A stretch of DNA of 64,000 nt from Ziziphus jujuba (Eukaryota > Streptophyta > Magnoliopsida > Rosales > Rhamnaceae), in NCBI RefSeq assembly GCF_031755915.1, contig NC_083381.1, positions 1,624,501 through 1,688,500 on the forward strand, written 5' to 3'. The first letter of the stretch is position 1, and each line of letters starts with the position of its first letter. Position numbers and translations under genes: made by a program. Below are positions 12,550 through 24,070 of the stretch, piece after piece. The notes beneath the pieces are model-generated. The model did no database searches, had not been told where the DNA came from, and worked only from the letters and a program-made list of their open reading frames with translations.

Positions 12550-15510
12550 TGTCAGGACCCGTCCAGAATTCCTCCTCCGGAACCCTAGACAGCCCTGATC
12601 CCAGGGAAATACCACCGAACCTTCCAACGGAAAATCCGGCAGCACCTCCCCTAAGGGATTTACTTACCACAAATTTACCTGCACTGAAAACACACTTCAA
12701 AAATATCCCCTTATTCCTCCCACAAACTACAAATTGGTTCCACAAATTTCAGCACTTCAAAACAAAAATACAGTAATCCAGTGCAAGATAAATACAACAA
12801 GAATGAAAGAAATAGTACAACCGCAATAAAGAAGAACAGGGTACTTCACGAAGTAAAACAGCGAGGAAGATCAAGTCCGCTCCGAATGAACACCGACAAC
12901 CTGGAATCTAGAGGAACGAAATTTAAGAGTGTGAGATGCTAATCATCTCAGTGAGCGACCCTACTACTATACCATATCATATCACAGTAATAAGTATAAA
13001 TAATAATTATTTGGAAATAATAATTTCTCTCAAAACCCTTACAATTCTCTCAGTTGGAAAAGTTCCCCTTTTAAAACATTTTCACAAAACCCTTTATTCA
13101 TATTCCCCGAAAACCAAGACATCAAATAAATATCCGAACAGTAATATTATATTTTTAATTCCAATACAGTTTCCAAACATTTTATTTTTAAAACACAGTT
13201 CTGAAAATCATTTGATGCACCCACTATATACCAGTGGCGCCAACAGTACCCAGCGTCCCAAGGTACCGCCAGACAGGAGGTTATAGAAAGAAACCGGCAT
13301 ACGGTCGCGTGGCGTCCCACAGCGCCGCTGCTAACCTGGTGTCCCGGCCAATGGGGGGTGGCCGCCCTCTCCGATGGCATCCACAGGACACCCTCATAAT
13401 ATCAACCGCGCGCTACTCACACCCACCTGCGCGCTAATCACAACCGTGTGCACACTAACCATATCACATATACCATATCACATAATCAGAACACCAGTAC
13501 GTGCACGGTGCATCTAAAAATTATAAAATCCATAAATTTAAATCATAAAACAAATTTCACATTTTTCATAAGCATAGCGGGCATAATCCATCCGCTTGAA
13601 CCGGGAAATTCTCCACAATTTCCTTATAATCCATACCATAAATTCCATGATTTTCAAATCCACCAACTCCCAAAATCCATCAATTCAAATATCCACATTT
13701 TTCCAAGCATAATAATTTCTCGAAATATCATAATCAAATCTCATAATATTCCATGGGCATATTTCATAAAAATTGAAATCACCAACATAACCAAATATTT
13801 TCCTTGAAATATTTGAAAATCAAATCGTGCCCAATTTACCATTAAAACCACACCAATTTCAAAATCCTCAAAACCATAAAATAATTCCACACGGCATAAA
13901 TTTGTAGAATTCGCATTTTCTTAAATCCAATAAATTCATAAATAATTCTACAATAAATCCAATAAATATTTGGCACATAGAAATTAAATTCCAAATATTT
14001 AATTCACACATAATATATTCATCAATTAAATTCCCCAAAATTAATTTGAAGGTGGGTCACTCACCTTGTGCACGTATCTCAATCAAGATCCTCCGCAGGA
14101 TCGACTCCGCTACTTGCACGTGCACCTAAAACATCCACAGTACCAAAACCACAAATATTAATATTTTATTCGGGTAATCCCCAAATGGGTACCCGGGGAG
14201 CGAACACCAAACGATAACTAAAATTTACGAATTATATACCGAATCGAAGCTCGAGTGATGCTAATCACAGATCCGGTCTTAATTTCCGATGATCGTACCC
14301 GACGGGGTCGGAATTTTATCGGGAAGCTTTTCGGGTTTCGGCTCCGCAATTCTCCCAAACCGTCGCGAATTGGTGGAAACGGAAGTCGGATTTGGGTTCA
14401 GGAGGTCGAACACTGCAGACTGGAGCTGGCCGGAATTTTCGGGTACTCGCCGGAACAGTATTTTCCGGCAGACCGCCGCGGTCACCGGCAACCGTCGCCG
14501 GAACAGTATTTTCCGATGGTGGCCGTTTGCTGTGAAATTTTGCAGATTTGTAGATCGTGAGGAGAGCAATCCAACGGGACCGACGGTGAGCAAAACGGAG
14601 GTCGGACGGCGGAGAAATCACCGTTTGAAGATTTTCGACCCCTCGCCGGAAAACGCTCCGATCCCGGCGCGTCGGTGGTCCGATGGCCGTGATTTTTGGT
14701 GGGTAGGCCGGACTTGAGGAGAGGATGCTGGGTGTATGGCGCGTGTACTGTATATCGGCCGGAATAGTGCCGATTCGCGGTGGCCGGCGGTGGAGGGGGA
14801 AAAATCGCCGCCAAACTTCGGACGTCCGATCCGGGCGCGTCCGGCGGCCGTTCGCCGTGAAATTTGGAGGTTTTGCCGGAAATGAGGTGGGCAATCTGGC
14901 TGGCCGGCGCGTGTACAGTAACTAGGCCGGAAAAACGTGAAAATGACCGGCGGCCGGCGGGTCCTCTCTCTCTCTTTCTCTCTCCTCTCTCTCTTTCTCC
15001 CTCTTCCCCGAGAGTTTTTCAAAATTAAAACCCTGCGTGACACTGTTCATGCCACGTGGACCACTCAGAAGCTGACACGTGGCATTTCACTGTTCACGAC
15101 CCAAAAACATTAAAATAATACGGTATCCGGTAAACTTCAAACGTCCATAACTTTTTAACCACATGTCCGATTTAAGCGTGCCGCTAGTCTATGAACTCGT
15201 ATCGACGAGCACTTCACAACCATGCATGAGTCAAAGCTCAATTCCCCATAAACAAAAAGTCAACTCCGGCACCCCTTGGACAGTTTGGACCGCAACTTGT
15301 TTCGTCCATAACTTTCAAACCGTAGCTCCATTTTCGACGTGCTACCAGTCTACGAACTCGTGGCATCGTGCACTTCGCCACGGTACCCTAGTCAACTCAA
15401 AATTCTCACCGAGTCAAAAAGTCAACTTTTGACCCCCTTCGATCAACGGTCAACGATCAACCTCGGTCAACGTGCACGGATTCCGGTGCGATTTGGGACG
15501 GGGTGTTACA
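12550..15510 (-). repeat. Gypsy A 3' LTR
   Basis: This LTR is 2,961 bp, near-identical to 19,264-22,243. The part from about 14,250 to 15,000 is strikingly GC- and CpG-rich, with repeated GCCGGAACAGTATTTTCCG phrases, against an AT-rich remainder. Several long open frames on both strands there are by-products of composition. Confidence 0.95.
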
Positions 15511-15530
15511 GCCTTCCCCCCTTACAAAAA
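15511..15530 (-). promoter_or_regulatory. Gypsy A polypurine tract
   Basis: On the minus strand a purine run GTAAGGGGGGAAGGC abuts the TGTAACACC start of the 3' LTR, the normal position for plus-strand DNA priming. Confidence 0.8.
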
Positions 15531-15554
15531 TTTCGTCCTCGAAATTTCCGCGCG

Positions 15555-15638
15555 TCACTGGAACAAACAAGGGTTCTGATCACGCACCTGCGCTTCGGGC
15601 TCCCATGTCGCTTCCTTGACTAAGTAGTTCCTTGCCAA
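15555..15638 (-). pseudogene. Gypsy A integrase C-terminal tail
   Basis: Directly after the stop that ends the protease remnant, the frame continues LVKEATWEPEAQVRDQNP and ends CLFQ-stop. The EATWEPE phrase is characteristic of the chromodomain-like C-terminus of plant Ty3/gypsy integrases. The tail is thus separated from the integrase core (16,515-17,109) by a gag-protease segment. Confidence 0.75.
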
Positions 15639-16514
15639 CTAATCCATGCCCAACACTACTTCAAGTCTGGATAGATCCAACAGGATCAGGTCTGCTTCCA
15701 TCACTTGATCTGTGAAATCGTCGGGCGTAGTCCTGGCTCCCTGCTGCGTCATAGCAAACACCCGGCCTTGACTTGTCTGCTGGGGTCTCCTTCCTCTACC
15801 TCGACTCGATCCTGCAGACGGCTGGACTGATCCCGAAGAAACTCCTACTGGCTGACTTCCCTGGGAACTCTGTCCTAGAAATATCCCCGTATGCTGTGTC
15901 CGTCGACCTGCTTCTAGCACACTGCCGCTACCATAAGGGCAATCCCTCCTTATGTGGCCTGGCTGCCCACACCGAAAGCATAAACCATCCATCTGACACT
16001 GCCCAGAATGATTCCCCCTACAAAGTGGACAAATCCGCGGAGAACCAATGCGTGACTGCTGATACGAGCTTGCATCCACAATGATCGAATGGCGAGCTGG
16101 CTGGGGCATGCGATAACTATCTCTCCTCTGGAATCTGCCTCGTGGGCTTAACCCATCACTGTCTGAGCCTGAGCTATGGCTCTTCTTAGCTGCCCCCTAT
16201 CGAGGTACTCCGCTATACGATCCTTCGAATGATCTGCGCCTCGAGGGTCTGTGTATCTCCTCCTGTCTCTCTAGCTCGAGCGCTGCATCCCTGGCGGACT
16301 GATAGGTGGGATGTACTGATCCAGAAAGGGTGTAACCGATGCTCTCTTTCAATCCGTCTATGAACCTCACCTTCTTCGTGTGATCGTCGGGAATCAGGTG
16401 CATGCAGAATCCTGATAGTTCTCGGAATCTCCTCTCGTACTCGGTCACTGTCATGTTCCCCTGTCGCAGTTCCTCGAACTCTCTCCTTCTCGCCTCACGG
16501 TACGCAGGAGGACA
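15639..16514 (-). pseudogene. Gypsy A gag and truncated protease, misplaced after integrase
   Basis: The gag segment starts abruptly at CPPAYREARRREFEELRQG, fused in frame to integrase. It continues TVTEYERRFRELSGF, then changes frame near 16,190-16,110. Two zinc knuckles follow: CPLCRGNHSGQC (truncated spacing) and CFRCGQPGHIRRDC (canonical CX2CX4HX4C). The retropepsin is only its C-terminal end, EADLILLDLSRLEVVLGMD; the D-T/S-G active site that should precede it is deleted. In an intact gypsy element this block lies upstream of reverse transcriptase and integrase, not downstream. Confidence 0.88.
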
Positions 16515-17376
16515 AAACTCTATCAATGGCAGTTGTTCATCCCAGCTACCACGAAACTGCATAATGCAAGACCTTAGCAGGTCTTCTAATGTCTGAATTG
16601 TGCACTCTGCTTGTCCATCAGATTGCGGGTGAAAAGCGGTGCTGTAGTTAAGTCTTGCTCCTAGTGCATCAGCCAATTTCCGCCATAGTCGTAAAGTAAA
16701 GCGCGGATCTCGATCGGAGACGATGGCTAACGGTACTCCATGAAGACTTACAATGCGTTGCACGAACAACTTCAATGATTACCCAAATGCCGTCGTACCT
16801 TCTAGGTGTGGAAGGAAGCTTGAATACGAAGTCCATATTGAGTTCTTCCCACTTCCACACGGGAATCGGTAAAGGTTGGAGTAGTCCCGAAGGCTTCTGT
16901 CTTTCTGCTTTCACTTGTTGACAAATCAAACACTTTAATACGAAGTCTGCCACTTCTCTCTTCATACCAATCCACCAATAATACTTAACAAGCGTCCGGT
17001 ACATCTTGGTACTTCCCGGATGCATCGCATACATCGAGCTATGCGCCTCCTCTAAAATCTCCTTCTTGAGTCCTGGAATATCCGGAACACAAAGTCGTCC
17101 TTTATACACGAGGGCTCCATCCCTCCTTATGGAAAATTCCGGATCAAGACCTTATTGTACCTTGCCCTTAATTGTCCTCAACTTAGGATCTTCCATTTGG
17201 GTCTCTACTATACGATCCACCAACACCGGTCGTACCTGGAAGCTAGCCATGAGAACTCCTGAAGGATGCATATGCATTAACACCCCCATCTTCTTCAACT
17301 CCACCATGAGAGGTAGTTGGATGACTTGGATGTGAGCAAGGGATCCAGTAGCCTTCCTACTCAAAGCATCTGCCAC
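16515..17376 (-). pseudogene. Gypsy A RNase H tail and integrase
   Basis: The segment begins with MADALSRKATG, the end of the RNase H domain (VADALSRK), then the linker ASFQVRPVLVDRIVE. The integrase zinc-binding domain is GRLCVPDIPGLKKEILEEAH...CLICQQVKAERQKPSGLLQPL. The catalytic core retains MDFVFKLPST, IVSDRDPRF and HPQSDGQAE. A stop separates the first and second parts near 17,152. Near 16,775 a frameshift with loss of roughly 25 residues joins DGIWVII to LFVQRIVSLHGVP. The core stops at SWDEQLPLIEF (16,515), where gag sequence begins in the same frame. Reverse transcriptase is missing upstream. Confidence 0.9.
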
Positions 17377-19243
17377 TACATTCGCCTAATAGTGACTTTA
17401 ACTTCCCTCTTGTGCAACTTTCCTTCTCATGCCCACTAATTAAGGATATTCAAATTGGTCCACGAGAACACGATCTGCAAGTCTTGGTCATAGTCGAACG
17501 CTAACCATAAGGTGCTTCTAAAGCATGCATCCTTAAACCAACAACCAACTCTCGTGACTCGATCAGCACTTTAAAAGGTTAGATTAGAACTTAAGTCTAA
17601 TTTCCTCAAATACTGGTATCACCAAGTTAAGGTTGAGATTAATTCACTTGTCTTCGATTACCCTCCTAGTACTTACAATTATAAAACCCTTGCTCCTCAT
17701 TGATTAACCAATAGTCTTAACCTCGACAAACATCAATCTTTCTTTTAACTAAATTCATCAAGGTCATGAATAAAATTCTCAACATCCAAATACCATTCTT
17801 GAAAACCCTAAGTTTCCCTCATTTCAAATAAATTCCATGAATCCACACCTCAAGCAATAAGGAATTTAAATCTTAATTCTAGCATCACCACCAATACTAT
17901 GAACAAATCACTAGATCCTTAACCCAATAAAGTATTCCACACTTCTTAAATTCTAACTCCGTCCCAAAAATCATACTCCTTATCATTGTAAATTATCACC
18001 AACAATATCAACCACCTTGAATCGATAAAGCACCACCAATACGAACCTTAAATCTCCAAGGAAATAAGATATCAAGATCTTAGCTTCTAGAATGAAAAAT
18101 AACCATGCTTAAACATCTAACCATGCCTAAGGAATCATCCTCATCTCATTAACCTCATCAACCACCAAGTAGAACTTTAGTCGCTATCCGGAGCTTGCTT
18201 GATTCTCTAAACGCTGTCGTACCTTCTCTTTGTGAATGATAGTTTAAGCATCCATATTTACATCTCCCTACTTTACTTGTCGGTGACTTAAGTACCTTTA
18301 TTCGGATCTTGCAACTTCCTTTATCGTGCCAAACCACCATGTCATCCAGTGAGCATTCCCTACGTCTTGGTACCCTTGGGGTGTATCGCATACTTTGAAT
18401 CGCGTGCTTCCTTTAAGATCTGCTTTTTGAACTCAACGATACCCTGCTTTGGATTCTCGACTGGCAATACTTAACCCTTAAGTCGCTCTTGGAAAAACCA
18501 TAATATAAAACAAATAATAAAATATATTTTTCAAATATACCTAACTTGCATAGGCAATTGTTAAAACTCCACATTGAAAATCATATCTTAAAATCCATAG
18601 CATAAAATAAATATGCACGCTTGTAATGGAGGTACGTACGACACCTTCTACATGTTACGTAATCCATGATTCCAACTGTCGCCGACACTCTGCTACCAAT
18701 ACAAACCAGGGTGGTTGCCTATATTGGCCGTCCAATTCCCCGGGCTCGTAGGCAACATGATCATGGGGCTAGCTCTACATGGACCACATTGGTTCGCCGC
18801 CTCCATATGGTGCAGTATAATATTAAACAATATAACATACAAATACATGTACGAACAAAAACCAAAAATACTTGAATAAAACACCTTTAATTTCAAATAC
18901 CACTTTGAAAAGCATTTAATTTTTGGATAAACGATCGAAAAAATATTTGACGCCTTGAAATCGATCGACACACATCCTTAGGCAATCATCCTTCTTCTCC
19001 ATGAACGAAACGGATAAGCTTGACCTTCAAAAAGAAAAGGCATCCTCGACCATCGACTAGGCCATAGGAATTTCCCGTTAGGCTAGATGATCCTAATTGA
19101 CACCCTCGAAGATTAGAGTTATTCAAACTCGGGCAACGAATTTACTTCGAGACAAACAGAAAGAACGCTTTCACACGGGTAAAACGAGAGATTAAACACG
19201 GATAGGATGCACAACAATGCACAGTCCCTTAGGAATACTAGAA
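17377..19243 (-). other. Gypsy A 5' untranslated leader with a decayed integrase duplicate
   Basis: This stretch of about 1.9 kb has no intact frame. 18,361-18,450 is a diverged second copy of 17,001-17,090 (shared pattern TCTTGGTAC..TCGCATAC...TCTTT), the integrase zinc-binding region. Whatever replaced gag-RT at the 5' side therefore contains another pol relic. 18,600-18,800 holds GC-richer sequence without recognised coding content. Confidence 0.6.
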
Positions 19244-19261
19244 CCTAGAGCTGTGATACCA
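19244..19261 (-). promoter_or_regulatory. Gypsy A primer-binding site
   Basis: The minus strand reads TGGTATCACAGCTCTAGG two bases inside the 5' LTR. This is close to the plant Met-tRNA primer site TGGTATCAGAGC, with one mismatch at its tenth base (C for G). Confidence 0.75.
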
Positions 19262-19263
19262 AC

Positions 19264-22243
19264 TGTCAGGACCCGTCCAGAATTCCTCCTCCGGAACCCT
19301 AGACAGCCCTGATCCCAGGGAAATACCACCGAACCTTCCAACGGAAAATCCGGCAGCACCTCCCCTAAGGGATTTACTTACCACAAATTTACCTGCACTG
19401 AAAACACACTTCAAAAATATCCCCTTATTCCTCCCACAAACTACAAATTGGTTCCACAAATTTCAGCACTTCAAAACAAAAATACAGTAATCCAGTGCAA
19501 GATAAATACAACAAGAATGAAAGAAATAGTACAACCGCAATAAAGAAGAACAGGGTACTTCACGAAGTAAAACAGCGAGGAAGATCAAGTCCGCTCCGAA
19601 TGAACACCGACAACCTGGAATCTAGAGGAACGAAATTTAAGAGTGTGAGATGCTAATCATCTCAGTGAGCGACCCTACTACTATACCATATCATATCACA
19701 GTAATAAGTATAAATAATAATTATTTGGAAATAATAATTTCTCTCAAAACCCTTACAATTCTCTCAGTTGGAAAAGTTCCCCTTTTAAAACATTTTCACA
19801 AAACCCTTTATTCATATTCCCCGAAAACCAAGACATCAAATAAATATCCGAACAGTAATATTATATTTTTAATTCCAATACAGTTTCCAAACATTTTATT
19901 TTTAAAACACAGTTCTGAAAATCATTTGATGCACCCACTATATACCAGTGGCGCCAACAGTACCCAGCGTCCCAAGGTACCGCCAGACAGGAGGTTATAG
20001 AAAGAAACCGGCATACGGTCGCGTGGCGTCCCACAGCGCCGCTGCTAACCTGGTGTCCCGGCCAATGGGGGGTGGCCGCCCTCTCCGATGGCATCCACAG
20101 GACACCCTCATAATATCAACCGCGCGCTACTCACACCCACCTGCGCGCTAATCACAACCGTGTGCACACTAACCATATCACATATACCATATCACATAAT
20201 CAGAACACCAGTACGTGCACGGTGCATCTAAAAATTATAAAATCCATAAATTTAAATCATAAAACAAATTTCACATTTTTCATAAGCATAGCGGGCATAA
20301 TCCATCCGCTTGAACCGGGAAATTCTCCACAATTTCCTTATAATCCATACCATAAATTCCATGATTTTCAAATCCACCAACTCCCAAAATCCATCAATTC
20401 AAATATCCACATTTTTCCAAGCATAATAATTTCTCGAAATATCATAATCAAATCTCATAATATTCCATGGGCATATTTCATAAAAATTGAAATCACCAAC
20501 ATAACCAAATATTTTCCTTGAAATATTTGAAAATCAAATCGTGCCCAATTTACCATTAAAACCACACCAATTTCAAAATCCTCAAAACCATAAAATAATT
20601 CCACACGGCATAAATTTGTAGAATTCGCATTTTCTTAAATCCAATAAATTCATAAATAATTCTACAATAAATCCAATAAATATTTGGCACATAGAAATTA
20701 AATTCCAAATATTTAATTCACACATAATATATTCATCAATTAAATTCCCCAAAATTAATTTGAAGGTGGGTCACTCACCTTGTGCACGTATCTCAATCAA
20801 GATCCTCCGCAGGATCGACTCCGCTACTTGCACGTGCACCTAAAACATCCACAGTACCAAAACCACAAATATTAATATTTTATTCGGGTAATCCCCAAAT
20901 GGGTACCCGGGGAGCGAACACCAAACGATAACTAAAATTTACGAATTATATACCGAATCGAAGCTCGAGTGATGCTAATCACAGATCCGGTCTTAATTTC
21001 CGATGATCGTACCCGACGGGGTCGGAATTTTATCGGGAAGCTTTTCGGGTTTCGGCTCCGCAATTCTCCCAAACCGTCGCGAATTGGTGGAAACGGAAGT
21101 CGGATTTGGGTTCAGGAGGTCGAACACTGCAGACTGGAGCTGGCCGGAATTTTCGGGTACTCGCCGGAACAGTATTTTCCGGCGGGCCGCCGCGGTCACC
21201 GGCAACCGTCGCCGGAACAGTATTTTCCGACGGTGGCCGTTTGCTGTGAAATTTTGCAGATTTGTAGATCGTGAGGAGAGCAATCCAACGGGACCGACGG
21301 TGAGCAAAACGGAGGTCGGACGGCGGAGAAATCACCGTTTGAAGATTTTCGACCCCTCGCCGAAAAACGCTCCGATCCCGGCGCGTCGGTGGTCTGATGG
21401 CCGTGATTTTTGGTGGGTAGGCCGGACTTGAGGAGAGGATGCTGGGTGTATGGCGCGTGTACTGTATATCGGCCGGAATAGTGCCGATTCGCGGTGGCCG
21501 GCGGTGGAGGGGGAAAAATCGCCGCCAAACTTCGGACGTCCGATCCGGGCGCGTCCGGCGGCCGTTCGCCGTGAAATTTGGAGGTTTTGCCGGAAATGAG
21601 GTGGGCAATCTGGCTGGCCGGCGCGTGTACAGTAACTAGGCCGGAAAAACGTGAAAATGACCGGCGGCCGGCGGGTCCTCTCTCTCTCTTTCTCTCTCCT
21701 CTCTCTCTTTCTCTCTCTTCTCTCTCTTTCTCCCTCTTCCCCGAGAGTTTTTCAAAATTAAAACCCTGCGTGACACTGTTCATGCCACGTGGACCACTCA
21801 GAAGCTGACACGTGGCATTTCACTGTTCACGACCCAAAAACATTAAAATAATACGGTATCCGGTAAACTTCAAACGTCCATAACTTTTTAACCACATGTC
21901 CGATTTAAGCGTGCCGCTAGTTTATGAACTCGTATCGACGAGCACTTCACAACCATGCATGAGTCAAAGCTCAATTCCCCATAAACAAAAAGTCAACTCC
22001 GGCACCCCTTGGACAGTTTGGACCGCAACTTGTTTCGTCCATAACTTTCAAACCGTAGCTCCATTTTCGACGTGCTACCAGTCTACGAACTCGTGGCATC
22101 GTGCACTTCGCCACGGTACCCTAGTCAACTCAAAATTCTCACCGAGTCAAAAAGTCAACTTTTGACCCCCTTCGGTCAACGGTCAACGATCAACCTCGGT
22201 CAACGTGCACGGATTCCGGTGCGATTTGGGACGGGGTGTTACA
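19264..22243 (-). repeat. Gypsy A 5' LTR
   Basis: This LTR is 2,980 bp. The extra 19 bases relative to the other LTR lie in the CT-rich microsatellite around 21,680-21,732. It begins TGTAACACCCCGTCCC on the minus strand, where U3 should start. Confidence 0.95.
21930..22210 (-). promoter_or_regulatory. W-box cluster in gypsy A U3
   Basis: Multiple TTGAC(C/T) cores lie in the first 300 bases of the LTR as read on the minus strand, including several within about 80 bases near 22,130-22,210. The same cluster is present at 15,195-15,480. WRKY factors bind TTGAC(C/T). Presence of the motif is seen; a regulatory role is inference. Confidence 0.45.
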
Positions 22244-23968
22244 CAAGTGCCTCAAGAACAAGTTGATGAGGTAGTTGATCATGCCGATGAGGAGGTGGTT
22301 GATGTTGATAAGCTCCATGATTACAATTTGGTTCGCGATAGAGAACGGAGACAATCCAAGGCATCGGTGAGATACAGTTTTGTGGATTGTATTGCATATG
22401 CTCTCGAAGTTGCAGAAGAAATAGACTCGGAGCCTAACACTTTGGAGGAAGCTTTAGCTTCAAAAGATTCGGTAAAGTGGAAGGCGGCCATAGATGAGGA
22501 GATGGATTCCTTGCATAGGAATGAAACTTGTAAGTTAGTAGATAAGCCTAAAGGTAGAAGGGTTGTAGGTTGCAAGTGGGTGTTCAAGAAAAAGAAAGGT
22601 GTACCAGGAGTTGAGGCACCAAGGTTCAAAGCTCGATTGGTTGCCAAGGGTTATACTCAAAAGAAGGAAGTGGATTTCAATGAAATATTCTCTCCGGTTG
22701 TGAGACACACTTCTATTTGGATATTGTTATCACTTGTCATTCACAAGGGTATCGAGTTGCTTCAATTGGACATCAAGACGGTGTTCTTACATGGATACCT
22801 CAAGGAAATGATTTACATAGCTCAACCTAAAGGATATGCAAGGAGTGCCAAGGTATGCTTGCTTCAAAAATCCCTTTATGGCTATAAACAATCTCCTAGG
22901 CAATAGTATAAGAAATTTGACATGTTTATGCTGGGTATTGGCTTCAAAAGGAGCTCATTTGATCTTTGTATGTATTATAAAGAGTTGTTGAATGGGGAGT
23001 TCATTTATCTCTTGTTGTATGTTGATGATACGTTGATTGCATACAAACATATGGATGAGATTGATAATTTGAAGAAGTTGATGGGTTCTAAGTTTGAGAT
23101 GAAAGACCTTGGAGAAGTCAAGAAAACTTTGAGGATCGATATATTTCGAGATAAGGAGAATTGGGAGATATTTGTTTATTAAAGGAAGTATATTGAGAAG
23201 GTTTTAGAGAGGTTCAACATGGGCGGTGCAAATCCCGTGATCACACCTTTAGCACCCCACTTCAAATTGTCATTCAAGTAATGCTCGGAAAGTGAACAAA
23301 AGAAGGAGAGCATGGCTAAAATGCTATATGCAAGTGCCGTAGATTGCATCATGTATTTGATGGTGTATACTAGACCGGACATCGCTCATGCGGTTAGTGT
23401 GGTGAGTAGATTTATGAGTAATCTTAACAAACCACATTGGGAGGCTTTGCAATGGATCCTAAGGTATTTGAAGGGATCCATGGATGTTAGCTTATTGTAT
23501 CGGAAAGAGAAAAATGGTAATGGTGATGTTGTTGTCGGATATTATGATGCGGACCTTGGTGGTGTTCTGGACAAGAGAAAGTCCTTGACAGGTTATATAT
23601 TTTCGGTTTGGGGTAATACAATTAGTTGGAGAGCATCATTACAACTGGTAGTTGCACTTTCAACTGCCGAAGTCGAATATATGGTGGCCATGGAAGCGAC
23701 AAGGGAGGCATTATGGTTAAAATAGTTGGTAAATGAGCTTGGTGTTTCCCAAAACCAAGTCATTGTGAATTGTGACAACCAAAGTGCAATCTTCTTGGCA
23801 AAGAATCAAGCCTTCTTAGATCGTACAAAGCATATCGAGAAGAAGTACCACTTTGTTTGAGAATTGATCGACAAAGGTTAAGTGGATTTGGTGAAGATTG
23901 CAAATAAAAAGAGTTCGGCGGATATGTTGACCAAGGTAGTGCCAACGGAGAAGCTTAGGCTTGTATGA
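22244..23968 (+). pseudogene. Copia A reverse transcriptase and RNase H (decayed)
   Basis: This resumes the pol frame interrupted at 12,549. Recognisable blocks are WKAAIDEEMDSL, GCKWVFKKK, ARLVAKGYTQ, QLDIKTVFLHG, SLYGYKQSPRQ, the catalytic LLYVDDTLIA, MKDLGEVKKTLRI, YTRPDIAHAVSVVSRFM, LRYLKG, STAEVEYMVAMEATREALWL and the RNase H end KHIEKKYHFV...SADMLTK. The YVDD centre is intact. Stops at about 22,904, 23,180, 23,279, 23,723, 23,858 and 23,879 and a changed RNase H Asp-Ala-Asp segment (YDADLGG) show inactivity. It ends 102 bases before the 3' LTR. Confidence 0.92.
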
Positions 23969-24070
23969 GTCTAAGCAATGTCCAAAGCAAGTGATGAGGA
24001 TTTATGTGCAAGCAAGGAATGCTGGGAAGTGATTTGAAGAGTTTGTGAATTTAAAGTCAAGGTGAAGAAA

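Larger units (their letters stand above)
12550..22243 (-). mobile_element. Gypsy A: young Ty3/gypsy element with permuted interior
   Basis: This is a minus-strand element. Long direct LTRs (12,550-15,510 and 19,264-22,243) read TGTAACACCCCG...GGGTCCTGACA on the minus strand. It inserted into the pol gene of copia A; the flanks share CAAG, a 4-bp target duplication (5 bp is usual, so one base may be ambiguous). A Met-tRNA-type primer site adjoins the right-hand (5') LTR and a purine tract AAGGGGGGAAGGC adjoins the left-hand (3') LTR. The interior is only 3.75 kb, lacks reverse transcriptase, and has integrase upstream of gag. It must have been mobilised in trans. The LTRs differ by seven substitutions and one 19-bp microsatellite change by my count. 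Confidence 0.95.

Noticed and set aside
12936..13807. Plus-strand frames of 116 and 119 codons repeated at 19,650-20,521
   Set aside because: They are Asn/Ile/Pro/His-rich translations of AT-rich LTR sequence present in both LTRs; not genes.
14255..15043. Overlapping open frames of 101-192 codons on both strands in the GC-rich LTR part (repeated at 20,969-21,783)
   Set aside because: They occur identically in both gypsy A LTRs, overlap in several frames and have no family signature; they result from high GC content lowering stop frequency.
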